NCBI GenBank assembly: GCA_002794785.1
Contig: NBBA01000005.1
Span: forward strand, 1,054,001-1,118,000
DNA length: 64,000 nt
DNA from: Coniferiporia sulphurascens
Taxonomy: Eukaryota > Basidiomycota > Agaricomycetes > Hymenochaetales > Hymenochaetaceae
Reading direction: 5' to 3'
In this document: one piece after another, positions 34,962-46,201 of the stretch
How the letters are laid out: every line of letters begins with the position of its first letter
Position numbering within the stretch: the stretch's first letter is position 1
The notes under the pieces: generated by a model
The model's database searches: none
Told to the model about the DNA's origin: nothing
What the model saw: only the letters and a program-made list of their open reading frames with translations
Translations under genes and position numbers: made by a program

Positions 34962-37101
34962 TTAGAACCGTAAACGGCTCATCTGCAACGTATTTTGAAT
35001 TAAAGTCGGTGCAAAGCCATTGCTCGCCCCGCCGATAGTCGCCTTCTCGACGACATGTTTCGAAATTGTCGAGCGCCGAAGACGTCCTGTACGTGCAACC
35101 TCACTCGTCACTGGCTCCTGTGCGGACAAATATTCGCCGTTGGCATCCGTTGTAGAACTAGATAGATATTCCGTTTCTGTAACCAGTTTTTCGAGTGCCT
35201 TCAGCTTCTCTTCCTTATTGAGATGATGTGCTGTGAAAGAATTATGAAAAGAGTAAGCGAATATATGCAAGGCTGACGCACGATGCGCGACATCCTCCTC
35301 CTTTTCCGCTTGGAACCAATGATCGTTGTAACGCTCTGAAAACCTAAACACGAGCTATTGATCACGCATTTTAAGCAACGACAGAAGGACGAACCTGCGG
35401 CATGGTCGCCCGTCCATCCCAAGCGGTGAAAATGCCTCCCGTTCTTTCAGCATCTGGTGGCTTAGCACCTCGGATTGACTCTGGAGTACTTCCGGAGTCA
35501 CACATGAAAAACTTAATGGACTTGACGGGTCGCGCTCTGCAATACTTGCATCTTCCATCAGCTCTGCAAGCCTGTACAGGGCGTCTTGCATGCGCTCCTG
35601 GCGTTCAGCTGGTGTGACCGTGCGGAGAGTTGTAGGAACATGTGGCTGGCGTGAGAGAAACTCGGCGAAAACGCGATTTACAATAGATGCACAGGTCGGA
35701 ACAAGCGTGACATATTCGGGGGACCCTAGATGTGAGAACTATGGTTAGCTTGTTGATATTGTAGAGGCTGATAGGGCAACGTGGTCGGGTTGTCTCAAGT
35801 TCGGTCAAACCGGAAGTACGCTTAATTCGCGTGTATGCGGGAAAGTGTTTTACTGGTAGTACAAATAAACAGACCGGTTTACCAGACTAACCTTTGATGG
35901 TGTGTACTCGTGCCTTCCCTTCGACGTTGACGAGTTGTCTCGACAGCAATTCCGCGTACTTTATGGGATTGATATCCGTCTTGTCGGACTGCGAATATTT
36001 CAAAAATAAGAAGCACAAATTTTCTGGTAATAAAGCAAAGCACCTGAATAATCAGAGTCGGCTGTGTGATACGGGCAAGAACCTTTTCCGACACCGGCGT
36101 CCGCTAGCGCATAAGGTCGATTTTATTAGGGCTTCCTGAATCAAAGACGGGACTCACATTGAGCACGCAATGCATTAGCTCGTAGACACGCGAACGTCGC
36201 CAGGGGGGATAAGTCAAAGACCAGAAAGCGACCAATTCGTCCTGAAGTTCAGGAGTAGAGTCCTACAGATATGCCATGGGGTCTTCGTAAGGTTATGTAG
36301 TGAATTCGATAGGGACGTCGCGGATAACAATACCTTCCCCAAGAAGTAGTTCGTCATCTCTAACAAAGCATGGTCGAACTCGTCGAGATCTTGCGGATGA
36401 CACCACATGTTCAGGAGCTCTCCGTACATGTCAAATGCCCACTCCAGCCTGTACAATCATTCATATAAGCGGAAGGAACTTGCCTCGAGGCTGGGACTTA
36501 CTCTGTTGGCGGTGGTACATTGATAAGCGTCAGACTCAGGCATAGCTCGGGAAATCTAGCGCGGGGTGTAAATTTATCATCAGAAAACGTAAGCATTTGA
36601 ATACCCACAATACCGCTAAGCGAAGAGCAGCGTTGACGGAGATATTTTCGACAGCGAAAAAGTGCGCCGGTTGTAACCCAAGAGCCTAAGTAGAAACGCA
36701 CCATGAAACGAGAGTGTGTAACAACGAAAACGATCGGGCACATACCTGGTATGCGAAGGCCAAGTCCGCGGCGTCAACCCAAGTATCATGCGCACCACTC
36801 GGACGCGCGCTACTCTTTCCCGCGGAACGCAGGTCGAAAGCAATGAGGTTGAAGCGTGTGTTGAGACGAGGATCCTCGAACTGAGTTGTGAGCCAGGTCG
36901 AGTCCAGGAAGAGCGGGTGCAGCCTGATCAAAGCGGGTTCATTCATTCGCAGAAGCGGGAGGACAGCAAAGACGAAGAAAACCCGCACATTACGACGACT
37001 GGCCTTGCCGGGTCGAAGTCGCCCGTGCCGCCGTGGCGTGTATTTGTTGTGTACCAGAGGGAGATGCGGTCACCCTTGGACACGAAGTCGATGTAGGGCA
37101 T
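34962..37101 (-). CDS. Alpha/beta-hydrolase-fold protein with degenerate active site
   Basis: Alpha/beta-hydrolase fold, function unknown. It starts at 37101 (MPYIDFVSKG) and ends TAA at 34962; about nine exons. Fold blocks: ISLWYTTNT, RPVVVM then HPLFLDSTWL (oxyanion-side loop), FNLIAFDLRSAGKS (strand plus loop), the helix after strand 5 (VNAALRLAVL), FPELCLSLTLINVP, and a late strand QPTLIIQADKTD. The nucleophile elbow, usually GxSxG, reads FFAVENIS, so the serine position is Glu and both glycines are gone. After the fold there is a long helical tail with RMQDALYRLAELMED and KALEKLVTETEYL. Probably a non-catalytic family member or one with altered chemistry. Exon borders are approximate. 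Confidence 0.8.
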
Positions 37102-37950
37102 ACTGGAGCCAGACGCGAGGTATGCGGGGCAAGGGAGGAACAGAGGCCGGCACTGTTGGGGGATCCAGGGTTGCGGCAAGAAGGGAGGTCACGTCGACGA
37201 AGCTTGTTCAGGCATATGTCGAGTGTTAAGTAAAGATAAAAACGCAGTCTGGGTCGGCTGTGGATGGGCTACATAATGGGCGCGACCTTCGGTATCGAAG
37301 CCTCCCTTATTTGTCTCCTTCCATAGCGGGGTCAGAGAAGCGCCACTCATCAAGATTAGAGGCATAGCCAGCTTGGATACGGGCGCTGTCGTGCGAAGCG
37401 TTGCAAGATCAATTATAATGCTAACGTGTGATGTTTGATGTCTGTGCAGACTGCAGTGCCAGCAGCTCTGGCCGTGCTTTAGTTTGAGCCACTTTTAATC
37501 CATGCGTAGTATATGCGTCCTCGGTGCTACATTAAAGCAATATTACTAAAGGCGATCTGCCCTTGGCAAATCTTCCGGGTTCCTAGCCTCTCCGTTTTGT
37601 ACCTTTAATTATCTTGTCATTTTATAACTCTCTTTTATTACGTAATCAAATGGGCTCTTAGAAATCAGATTTTGTGGCACCAGCGTGAATCGAAAGCAGA
37701 CGCCGCGCCACTACGCCGACGCCGAGTCACGCCGATCCAGTTCAGCGCAGGCCTCAAGATCCTCTAGTCCGTCGTCCTCGGTGAGCAGGTGAGTACTTTT
37801 CAGCGAACGAACGGCTGCTGGACGTTTTGTGGATGTGCTGGACTTGGTTCAGCGGTTGGAATTGCGGGAGAATGGCTGGCGGGCAATGGATGGACGCTGA
37901 AGGACCTGGCTGACATTCTGCTCACGCGGTTACCAGCCGACCTCAACACC
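37102..37950. promoter_or_regulatory. Divergent region, hydrolase / RPS7, with possible leader intron
   Basis: 849 bp between start codons. The RPS7 side contains a strong donor (gtgagt at 37790) and an acceptor (accag ending 37936) 14 bp before the ATG, so a 147-nt 5' UTR intron is plausible. This is an inference from splice signals only. Confidence 0.45.
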
Positions 37951-38646
37951 ATGTCTGTTCAACACAAAATTCTGCGTACCGCCAACGCGCCCACGACTGC
38001 CCCCGACGAGACTGAGGCGTCTGTCGCACAGGCGCTTATCGATCTCGAAAACAACGTCCCGGAGCTCAAGTCCGAGCTCCGCCCCCTCCAGATCTCGGCC
38101 GCGCGCGAGGTCGACGTTCGTGGCGGCAAGAAGGCTATTGTTATATTCGTCCCTGTTCCTCAGCTGAAGGCCTTCCACAAGATCCAGGCTAGGTTAGTTA
38201 CTTTGCTAGAACTCAGCTATTTGGAAGTGTTGACCTTTTTTTAAGGCTTACTCGTGAACTTGAGAAGAAGTTCGCGGACCGTCATGTAGTATTTGTTGCA
38301 CAGCGTCGGATGCTCCGCAAGCCGACGCGTACGTCGCGCGTGCAGCAGAAGCGTCCGCGTAGCCGAACGTTGACGAACGTCCACGAGAAGATCCTTGAAG
38401 ATCTTGTATTCCCGACAGAGATTGTAGGAAAGCGCACCCGCGTTGCGACTGATGGTTCAAAGCTTCTTAAAGTGTGCGTGAAGTCGTAGCTTCCTCATAA
38501 CGTTAAGTACTAAACGGTCCAATAGTTTCCTGGACTCGAAAGACGCAACGTCACTCGAGTACAAGCTGGACTCGTTCTCGTCGGTGTACCGTCGGCTGAC
38601 CGGGAAGGATGTGGTATTCGAGTTCCCCATCACTTCGACAGAATAG
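37951..38646 (+). CDS. RPS7: 40S ribosomal protein S7 (eS7)
   Basis: Small-subunit ribosomal protein. Three exons 37951..38192, 38246..38473 and 38526..38646 give 196 aa exactly in frame. Family blocks: [86 protein letters not shown] and the C-terminal [22 protein letters not shown]. Length is typical. The ATG at 37951 is chosen because the conserved protein begins there; an upstream in-frame ATG-like start at 37789 lies inside a probable leader intron. Confidence 0.96.
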
Positions 38647-39031
38647 TCCGTTGGCGCATATGATCGATTATCCAATATGTGTTAGGCGACTATGCTATCT
38701 CTACATTCCTTCATATGCATCAAAATGAAGGTTTCATGCTCGTTATGTGTACTTCAGTCATAAAGAGGCCAACGGACACTCGAGCGAGTGGCCGTGCTCG
38801 TTGAAACAGCCAGCAGTCGCCCCTTACAAGTCTCCTGTAGCAATCCAGAGTCATAAATATTTATAAAGACAGGCCGCCTAGTGAGGACGAGCCGTCAGCC
38901 GTGATCACGTGATGCCGTTCAGGGGTCTCCCTTAGAGTACATAGGGTCTTCATTTACTGTCCCTCCGAAATACCTTCCACGACGTCTCCCGCCGTGGCTA
39001 CCTACCGCGCGCGCCGTCTGCCGCGACATCC
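38647..39031. promoter_or_regulatory. RPS7 3' UTR and Rab promoter
   Basis: 385 bp between two + strand genes. The second half is GC-richer with runs of C before the Rab ATG. No gene seen. Confidence 0.45.
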
Positions 39032-40597
39032 ATGACTGTCTCCGATTATGCCCCGCTCGATAATTATGGCAAATCTCGCTACGACTATGAATCTCATTCC
39101 GTCGACGCGAAGATAGTCGTCATGGGCAATACGGGTCCGTGCGAGCCCCTTTCTTTGTGCATAGGCAATGGGATACTCATACCATTCCCTCATTCACGTT
39201 CATATTTCAGGCGTCGGAAAGACTAGTCTTCTTCAGCGATATACGCAAAACAAGTTCGACCCCAAGAACACTACCTCAACCACAGGCGCCTTCTTCGTCA
39301 CCAAGAAGGTCTATGTCGATGGAGTCAAGGTCCGTCTCCAACTCTGGGATACGGCGGGTCAGGAGCGATTTCGCAGTATGGTCCGTGTTTCTTCCGTGCA
39401 CACTTCAGTCCTCTATGGCGCGTCTAGACCGCAGCCGCTGACCCGATCTATCCGCTCCTTTCGCAACCCCTTAATAGGCACCTATGTACTATCGCGGTGC
39501 GAATGCTGCACTACTGTTGTACGATATCACCAATGCCTCGACATTTGACGATGTCCGTGGATGGCTTGAAGGTACGCACCCCCTTTTAACCCCTTTCGGC
39601 TCCTCAGTTTGTCTCATCATTTCTTGCTCAACAAATCAAACAAAACATACGCACCACATTCAACCAGAGCTTAAAAAGAACTGCTCTTCCGATTTAATTA
39701 TTTACATCGTGGGCTCAAAAGCCGATCTTCACCGTAGCCGCCAAGTGACCTCAGATCGCGTCCGTTTATCACTTGCGCGTTGGTTTCCACCACCGCGCCC
39801 GCCTTCCCCGCCGGTTCCCACAACTCAGCCTTCTACGCTATCGTATATCCGCCCCCGATTTACCTCCTTTACAACTTCCCGCTCTGTTCCGGCAAGTACG
39901 CTTGCTCCCAAGGCTGTGGATGACAATTCTTTATCCCGGTCATCGGAATTACGACGTTCTACAACCGCCTTCCCCCGCGTAACGGCCAATTGGACATTCG
40001 GAGATGGACATGTAGGAGCAGCTGAGCCTCTCAGACGGGCAAATTCCTCGAACGCATCAGGGTCGTCTCATCGACAGAAGGCGTTTGATTTCGACAGAGA
40101 CAGAACGGCACAACCGATGACAGGCTCTCGCTTCGGCAGCCACTTCGGATTGCGTGCTGGCATGAAGGGTTTTACAGATGGGCCAGACGGAAGTAGCAAC
40201 AGCCTTCCTGAAGAAGAAGAGGAAGATGATGGCGGAGATGATCGAGAATGGGGGCTTGAGAAGGGCATGAGCCTTTTCGAGGTGTCCGCGAAGGACGACT
40301 ATGGTAAGCTTTAACCTTCCGGTTACAGGGGCCGAACTAACCTTTTTATTGCATACCCGCGGCTGCTCTGTTGATGCTTTCAACATTAATACGTGAACAG
40401 GGGTGAAGAATCTCTTCGACACACTGATATCCGCGATCATCCAGCGCAAGGATGCAATTGAGAAGGAGAACGAGCTAAAGAAACGGGATAGCGTCATGCT
40501 TAGTCCTGTTCCAACGCCGGCGTGGGCAGCTCAAGCGGACGAAGAAGAGAAAGCGCTGCTAGGCCGGGGCAGTTCCTGGAGTTGCTGCCAGATATAA
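39032..40597 (+). CDS. Rab-family small GTPase with a long insertion
   Basis: Vesicle-traffic GTPase of about 395 aa, roughly twice the usual 200. Five or so exons. G1 is GNTGVGKTS (split by an intron after GNTG), G2 Thr lies in [11 protein letters not shown]3 is [13 protein letters not shown], and [15 protein letters not shown] follows. G4 reads GSKADL, with Ser instead of the usual Asn of NKxD. G5 is EVSAKD. Between G4 and G5 there is an inserted disordered stretch of about 150 residues, rich in Pro, Ser and Arg and ending in an acidic run (40214..40245). The C-terminus is SSWSCCQI, a CC-type prenylation signal. The subfamily is uncertain; the switch and YDIT regions resemble Rab5/21/22/24-type proteins. 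Confidence 0.88.
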
Positions 40598-42820
40598 TGA
40601 GCTGACACTGGTATCATTTGGGTTCCTAAACTTATCATCTCTACCCTACCATCTTTACGGGCTTTTTTCGAGGGCACTGGCCTCCGTCTACGTACACTTT
40701 GCGAGTGCTTCTGCATTTCCGCCTTCCAAACATTACCAAAGCCGAAAGAACATGCTATGTCTCTATGGCTCACTGGTCTTGGGATTTTTTTCTCGCTCTC
40801 TACCCGGTTCGCACTTGCATGTTTTGGATCGGTCTCCTTGTCCCTTGCCAATTGATCCACTACTATCTCGTGCTGCGCGCTGTTCGAGCGATTTGACACG
40901 CGACATCCAGATGCAGCACTCTATGATCCATCCGCAAATATCACGTCTCTTGCTCTCTAGTCTTTTCTCATATGACCTGGTTATCTTGCCTTTTTAAACA
41001 TGACGCTTATTCCTTTTTCTCCCATGACTTCACGCTTGTATACCCTACTGCACTGCATGTTGCCTACTGCATCCCCACATTCCGCTATCAACCCCACCCT
41101 ACACATCTTCTTTCCTCGTGCTTCATCAATTCCTCGTCTCTGTTTCCTTCCTCTACCTCTATTTCTTTTCATTTCCCTATCTCGTCTTCTGCTACTGGCT
41201 TCACGTCTCACGGTATCCTACGAGCCTGTCCTCTTCGTTTTTCTTCCGTTGCTCTTACTTATTCCGTTAGTCCTCCTTTTTCTTATTGGAACAGAAAGTG
41301 GCGATGTCATGAGTTTACCGTATACATACGTGCTTTACTGTCTATAATTATAAACATATCCATATGATCATGTTATCGCGTGCCGCTAGCCCCTATTACT
41401 TGCAAGCATCGGCGTGCCATTCGAACGGGTGACTCGAACTTGACTTCGAACCGATAGCACGGGCGTCCCCGAAAAAGGGGGACACGCACTCTACTGACTT
41501 CATCCTGAGCACGCGCGGATTAAGGAAGTTCCGGTAGCCCTGTTACAGGCGGAACGTAGTCGGTCTTCTGAGAATAAAGCATTTGAATGTCACGAGTATA
41601 CGACGGGAGCAATGAGAGGCGAGCTCATGAAGTTCAGAGAGTGCGCCGCCATTCGTCTGGGTTAACATGATTCCCAGCGGGGTAAGCAAAGGGCAGGCAG
41701 AAAAGCGACGAAGATGAGCCCGATAGATAAGTGGTTCACCCGTAGTGGACCCGGGAAATCACTTGCCGTTGGGATGCCACAGCAAACTTTTTCAGGTGAT
41801 GGAGATGGTCTATTTCGTCGTTGCCACCCAGTAGTATTTAATTGGTGATTTTTTCAGGTGCGTTTCTCTGTGACAAGCTTTCATCTTTCAACGTATAGTG
41901 TCGTGGGTGCAGTGGAAGCCAAGCAACAGTCATCGCCTTCGCCATCTCCGCGAGAAGCCACCCTGTAATGCAAATGTTCGTCTGCTGATCCACTCTCAGT
42001 GGGGAGGTGGTGGCAATTGCAGGGTGGGTTCGATTGAGTCAGACTTGGGGGAAAGGCTGAAAATAGCCTCCCTTCTTAACGATTCCTACAGCTCGCGCGG
42101 CGCAGTGTATTGCCAATTAATAGCCTGGCTTTTTACGTCAAAGCTGTTAAGAAGGACCAAAAGGGCGAGTTAGGTACAATAAAGCACCTCTTCAAAGACC
42201 AGGAAGGGATACGGCATTTTTCGGAAAACACGAGCCGCCCCCGAAGAAGACAAAATGTAGCATGCGCCTGCTGAGCTTTAGTAGCGCCAGTGAAAGTGCG
42301 TCTAAGTTTCACCAAAAGCCGAACGCCCGAAATCAAAACCAGAGATGGTAGGGGCAGTAAGAAGCACGAGCATTCGGATGCGAAACAAACACGGGGCCAC
42401 ATTTATTCGGGTTGCTTAGTCTTCCGTTTTATCTTCAGTTTTGTGGCCTTGTGTTCGATAAACCCAATAATGTTATGCTGAAAAGTGAATGTAAAGATCA
42501 TGTGTAGTGCACTTGCCAGTGTGCGGGGTTGGCTAAGAAAACTTCCTAAAAAGGGAATGTTTCTCTGGCCAATAGTGGGGACTCGAACGGAAATTCTTTG
42601 CGAGTAGCCTTCTCTCGTCGTCGCACAGGCCACACGAAGGGCACAACGGGCCACCCTCCAACTTCTTTGTTAGCATCGCGCGCGCTCTAAAGAGTCGTCG
42701 CTCCCGGACGGCACAATCTGCGCGCGCAGCTCTGATCGTGGTAAGCAGGAAACAGCTCATTCTCGACCATGTTGGCTCTAATCCTCTGAATCTCCAGGAT
42801 GATTACACGGTTCAGAGTTG
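40598..42820. other. Gene-poor region of 2.2 kb with pyrimidine-rich tract
   Basis: No gene could be supported. On the + strand, 40980..41290 is strongly C/T-rich and therefore gives long meaningless frames full of Ser, Leu and Phe. A hairpin lies at 41463..41487 (GTCCCC/GGGGAC stem). tRNA B-box-like strings at about 41410..41450 and 42575..42590 do not fold as tRNAs. The right end contains the PPR gene promoter. No terminal repeats or transposase fragments are seen. Confidence 0.5.
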
Positions 42821-44899
42821 ATGCTCAAGGCGTCCGTATCGGACACCGTCCTCGCCCTATTGGTACATACGAACGGCAGAGGCGTCGCTCGCCGCGTTGT
42901 TTGCAGGACATGTTCTCGTCTTGTGTGTCGTTCCAGCAGCTTTTCTGCACCACGGCATGTTGCCAGCTCTGCCTCTGCGCCCTCTCTGGCCCTAGCTCCG
43001 CAAAGGAACAGCTTCAGCCGTACTCACAAAGGGAACCTCTCAGACTTAAAGTCGCATTCCCCGCTCGCAGTGCACCCGCCCGGGTCCGATACGGTGAGGG
43101 GGTCGGAAGACTTAGATGGGCAGGAGAAGGCCGTAGAAGACCTGGACCTTTATGGTCGACTAAGAGCAAACCATCTCCGCCATGTGTCTCAAACAAAGGC
43201 GAAGGGCAGGCTCGCTCGACTTCATGCTACCTCAGCCAACCTTGGACGCAGAACAAGGACAGCTCTATACAATCCATCCAAAGAAAGCGGGTCTTCCAGG
43301 TCCCAAGATCACACAGGAAATGGGAAATATGTGACTCCCTCAAGCCCTGCCAAAAGCACAAGACTCGGTCGCGCCGGAGCACAGAGCATGTCAAAAAACC
43401 CTCCGGCGTTAAAGCTGTCACCACGGCTGAATGTGCCCAACGAATCATCGCCAGGAATAGACTTACGTTGCGACAGCATCCTAGATATGAGGCGTATTAT
43501 TTTAAGCGCATCCTCTACTTTAAAGGAGGCATGGAATGCATATCAATATCTAGTCGAGCACGACACGGCACCCGATGGGAATATAGACAGCATACACAGT
43601 CTGGGAGCTGTAAGACCCGAAAACCCCGCTATCGACGAATACCTTCTAGCAAATCTCGCTCGTCGTGTTGGACAAACCAAGCCACCCACTCGAGAAAATT
43701 TCCTGAGGCTCCTTGCGGTACTTGCGCGCCTCCGTCGGGATCGGGAGCAACACGGCGTGTACCCTTCCCTTAGAACCCGGGAGTGGAACGCCTTGATCCA
43801 CTTTGCAGGCTCCGGTTTACGTTGCACGAGGCTCGAAGATTACAACACTGCTCTGGATGTGTTTGGCGATATGATAGGCAGTCCCGACCGTGCGGACAAG
43901 GAAGTAGAGAAGGTTTTTGATAATGAAAGGAATGCGGGCATCGTTAGAAAGGCCGAGCCTGATATTCACACCTATACGACACTCTTAAACATCGCGGTCA
44001 AGACTGGTCACCTACCGGCAGTTCATCATGCGCAGCAGCTGCTCAAGAGCTCGGGCCTGAAGCCCATACGGATAACATACCTGTGTGCGATACGCCATCA
44101 CTTGCAGACAAAAGGCCTTTCTGGGGTGCGCGATGTACTTTCTGCTCTTGTCGAAGAAAATCACGAGGTCGGTATTGATGGTGTGGGCGCATTTCTATAC
44201 TCTGCTGGACTCGAAGGTCGATTGGACGTTGTTCGGAATGTGTATGCAGCGCTGCGCCAAAATCTTCGGACCGCAGAAAAGGAAGTAATGATGCTCGACA
44301 AAGTTGGGCCTGAGACTGAAACATCTCAGGAAGATACTGCGACTAGGGGCGTGAAAGATACGGTCACAGTTGAAGGCATCACATTCTCAAAGTCGGTTGT
44401 TCCCGATGAAGCTTTGTACACCTTCACGATTCAAACATTCGCATATCATGGGTGTATTGGCGAGGCTCTACAAGTTTTTACTGAGATGCTTTCTACACGG
44501 CGTTCCGCTCCAGAGACCGGTTTTTTCCAGCCGTCTTACGCAGTCTTTCGAGCGTTTTTCCTTGCATACTCAAAGCACGGGCTTCATCAAGATAATATGC
44601 CGGCCTTCACACGTAGATTGTACGCGCGGCAAACAGATTGGAACTGGGAGCGCCTCCAAGTCCTTTTAGACGCATTTTTTGAGCTAGAAGATTGTCATCC
44701 GACCGAACGTGTAATCTATTGGATGATGGAGTCAGCGCGGAGGACGACGGAGAGTGAAGAGCTTCTTCGAGATTTGTGGACAAGGCTCACCGCACGCTTC
44801 AGTTTCCGTAAGGGCGGGCGATTAAGAAGATTGGACAGGGCGTACGGAAACCCGCAGAAGGATTCCGAGAGGGCCGAGTCTCCTGTTAAAGAGACGTAG
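42821..44899 (+). CDS. Pentatricopeptide-repeat (PPR) protein, probably mitochondrial
   Basis: Single-exon protein of 692 aa, exceptional in this intron-rich window. The first ~70 residues are rich in Arg, Ser and Ala with few acids (CRTCSRLVCRSSSFSAPR), which fits a mitochondrial targeting peptide. PPR-like helix pairs appear in the middle and C-terminal half: PDIHTYTTLLNIAVKTGHLPA, RITYLCAIRHHLQTKGL, and DEALYTFTIQTFAYHGCIGE followed by ALQVFTEMLS. Such proteins bind organellar RNA and act in its processing or translation; the target cannot be told. The ATG at 42821 is the first one in the frame. It converges on the AMMECR1 gene with only 131 bp between stops. Confidence 0.85.
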   Translation: MLKASVSDTVLALLVHTNGRGVARRVVCRTCSRLVCRSSSFSAPRHVASSASAPSLALAPQRNSFSRTHKGNLSDLKSHSPLAVHPPGSDTVRGSEDLDGQEKAVEDLDLYGRLRANHLRHVSQTKAKGRLARLHATSANLGRRTRTALYNPSKESGSSRSQDHTGNGKYVTPSSPAKSTRLGRAGAQSMSKNPPALKLSPRLNVPNESSPGIDLRCDSILDMRRIILSASSTLKEAWNAYQYLVEHDTAPDGNIDSIHSLGAVRPENPAIDEYLLANLARRVGQTKPPTRENFLRLLAVLARLRRDREQHGVYPSLRTREWNALIHFAGSGLRCTRLEDYNTALDVFGDMIGSPDRADKEVEKVFDNERNAGIVRKAEPDIHTYTTLLNIAVKTGHLPAVHHAQQLLKSSGLKPIRITYLCAIRHHLQTKGLSGVRDVLSALVEENHEVGIDGVGAFLYSAGLEGRLDVVRNVYAALRQNLRTAEKEVMMLDKVGPETETSQEDTATRGVKDTVTVEGITFSKSVVPDEALYTFTIQTFAYHGCIGEALQVFTEMLSTRRSAPETGFFQPSYAVFRAFFLAYSKHGLHQDNMPAFTRRLYARQTDWNWERLQVLLDAFFELEDCHPTERVIYWMMESARRTTESEELLRDLWTRLTARFSFRKGGRLRRLDRAYGNPQKDSERAESPVKET

Positions 44900-45030
44900 C
44901 GTAGTACTTTTTTGCATATTGCTTTATTGCACCGATAATACCAACACGTTTGTTTTACAAAAAAGCACGAGATACATTGTACATTGTCATCCATTCACAT
45001 CTATTCCTCTGTATATATATCCGTGTGGAT

Positions 45031-45944
45031 TCAGTCATCCGTCGCGTTCTCCTTTCTCCATTCCCAAAAGTCTTTCCATGAGACTGCGCATTTACTGCTT
45101 TGGTACCTGCGCAGCTTGATGCTACGACGTAGGTCCTCCGTGATGCGCCCATTCCATCCGGCCTTGTGAATTGCGCTATCGACGGCTTCAATCTTATCCC
45201 AGCCCTGCTCTGGCATGACGTCGGGAAGATAAGTCGCAGTCAACGTACGTCGCGAGATATGGCGCGTAGTCGGCGCGTGCAGCGAGGGCGATGATGAGAA
45301 CGGAGAGGGAGTGCCTGATGCACCCGCCAACACTCCCGATAGTGAAGGGTGTACAAAAGATATGTAAATCCCATGCACGCCGACCGTCCAGTCCAGATAC
45401 GACGAGGCATCCTCAAAGTTCGTCAGGAGTGATATCCTGTCGTGTGTTGAGAAATAGGATGCATATGATGAATCGCTTGCTTGAGGTAAACGTAATGGGC
45501 AAACTCACGCGCATTCAAGGTTAGGGAGCTCATGCTCCTCTATGGCGGGGAAACGGGAGTCTCTGAACGCACTGATAAGTGCGTATTCCTCAAGGCCTTC
45601 GCGCAAAGGCCGTGCCTCAAACGTCCCGATACATCCACGCAGATACGGGACGCCCCCTGAGCGCGTCGAGTGCTTATTCCATGTTACAAACAGCGGGCTG
45701 CAACAGGACAGTAGCCAGCGTTAGATAGCCCTCATCGGTTATGAATGAGACTGTATTCATTTAACGCGTACTACTTCTCATCTGCGAACTTCGGCGGGAC
45801 TGGCGCGCGCCCTGTTATGGCACAGTAGAGTGCATCAAACGCATGAAAACAGTGCTCCGGCGTGGCGACATTATTCTCTGGATCAGCACGAGGGTTTACA
45901 TCCGCTTGTGGATTCGGCAGAATAAGCGACTCAGAGGCCCACAT
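45031..45944 (-). CDS. AMMECR1-domain protein
   Basis: Conserved protein of unknown biochemical role, present from archaea to humans. It starts at 45944 (MWASESLILPNPQADV). Exons give CFHAFDALYCAITGRAPVPP, SPLFVTWNKHS, the hallmark LRGCIGTFEARPL, EYALISAFRDSRFPAIEEHELP, SYLDWTVGVHGIYISF, TRHISRRTLTATYLPDVMPEQGWD and a basic end with stop TGA at 45031. The length of about 240 aa is slightly above the single-domain size because of a Ser/Pro loop (SGTPSPFSSSPS). The domain looks complete. Four exons or so. Confidence 0.9.
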
Positions 45945-46201
45945 GTAACAACAGCGACAGGAGCAGGCAAGGACAGACGGAATGAGAAGTGAGAGCGAAC
46001 GATTACAGTGTCAAATCCAGGAACACTAATGCGTCTCTTTTGGGTAGACTAGTGAAGACTTGGGTCTCAATATTCATTCACACATCTGACTCTCCTAGCG
46101 TTCTTTGACATGCGTGGCGTAGAACATAGCAAGTAGGAATCATAACAACATGCTCCAGAAATAACGAGAGAAGCACAGGAGGAAAAAGAAAGAAAAAGAA
46201 A

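Noticed and set aside
41000..41347. 115-aa hydrophobic open frame on +
   Set aside because: It results from the C/T-rich tract; Leu/Pro/Ser/Phe bias occurs in all frames there, with no conserved block.
41400..41490. Possible minus-strand tRNA with long variable arm
   Set aside because: B-box-like TTCGA strings and a hairpin are present, but no T stem pairs (for example ACCCG against GGCAC) and no acceptor stem was found.
42570..42592. tRNA-like GTTCGAGTCC string on the minus strand
   Set aside because: The flanking bases do not form a T stem, and no A box is seen upstream.
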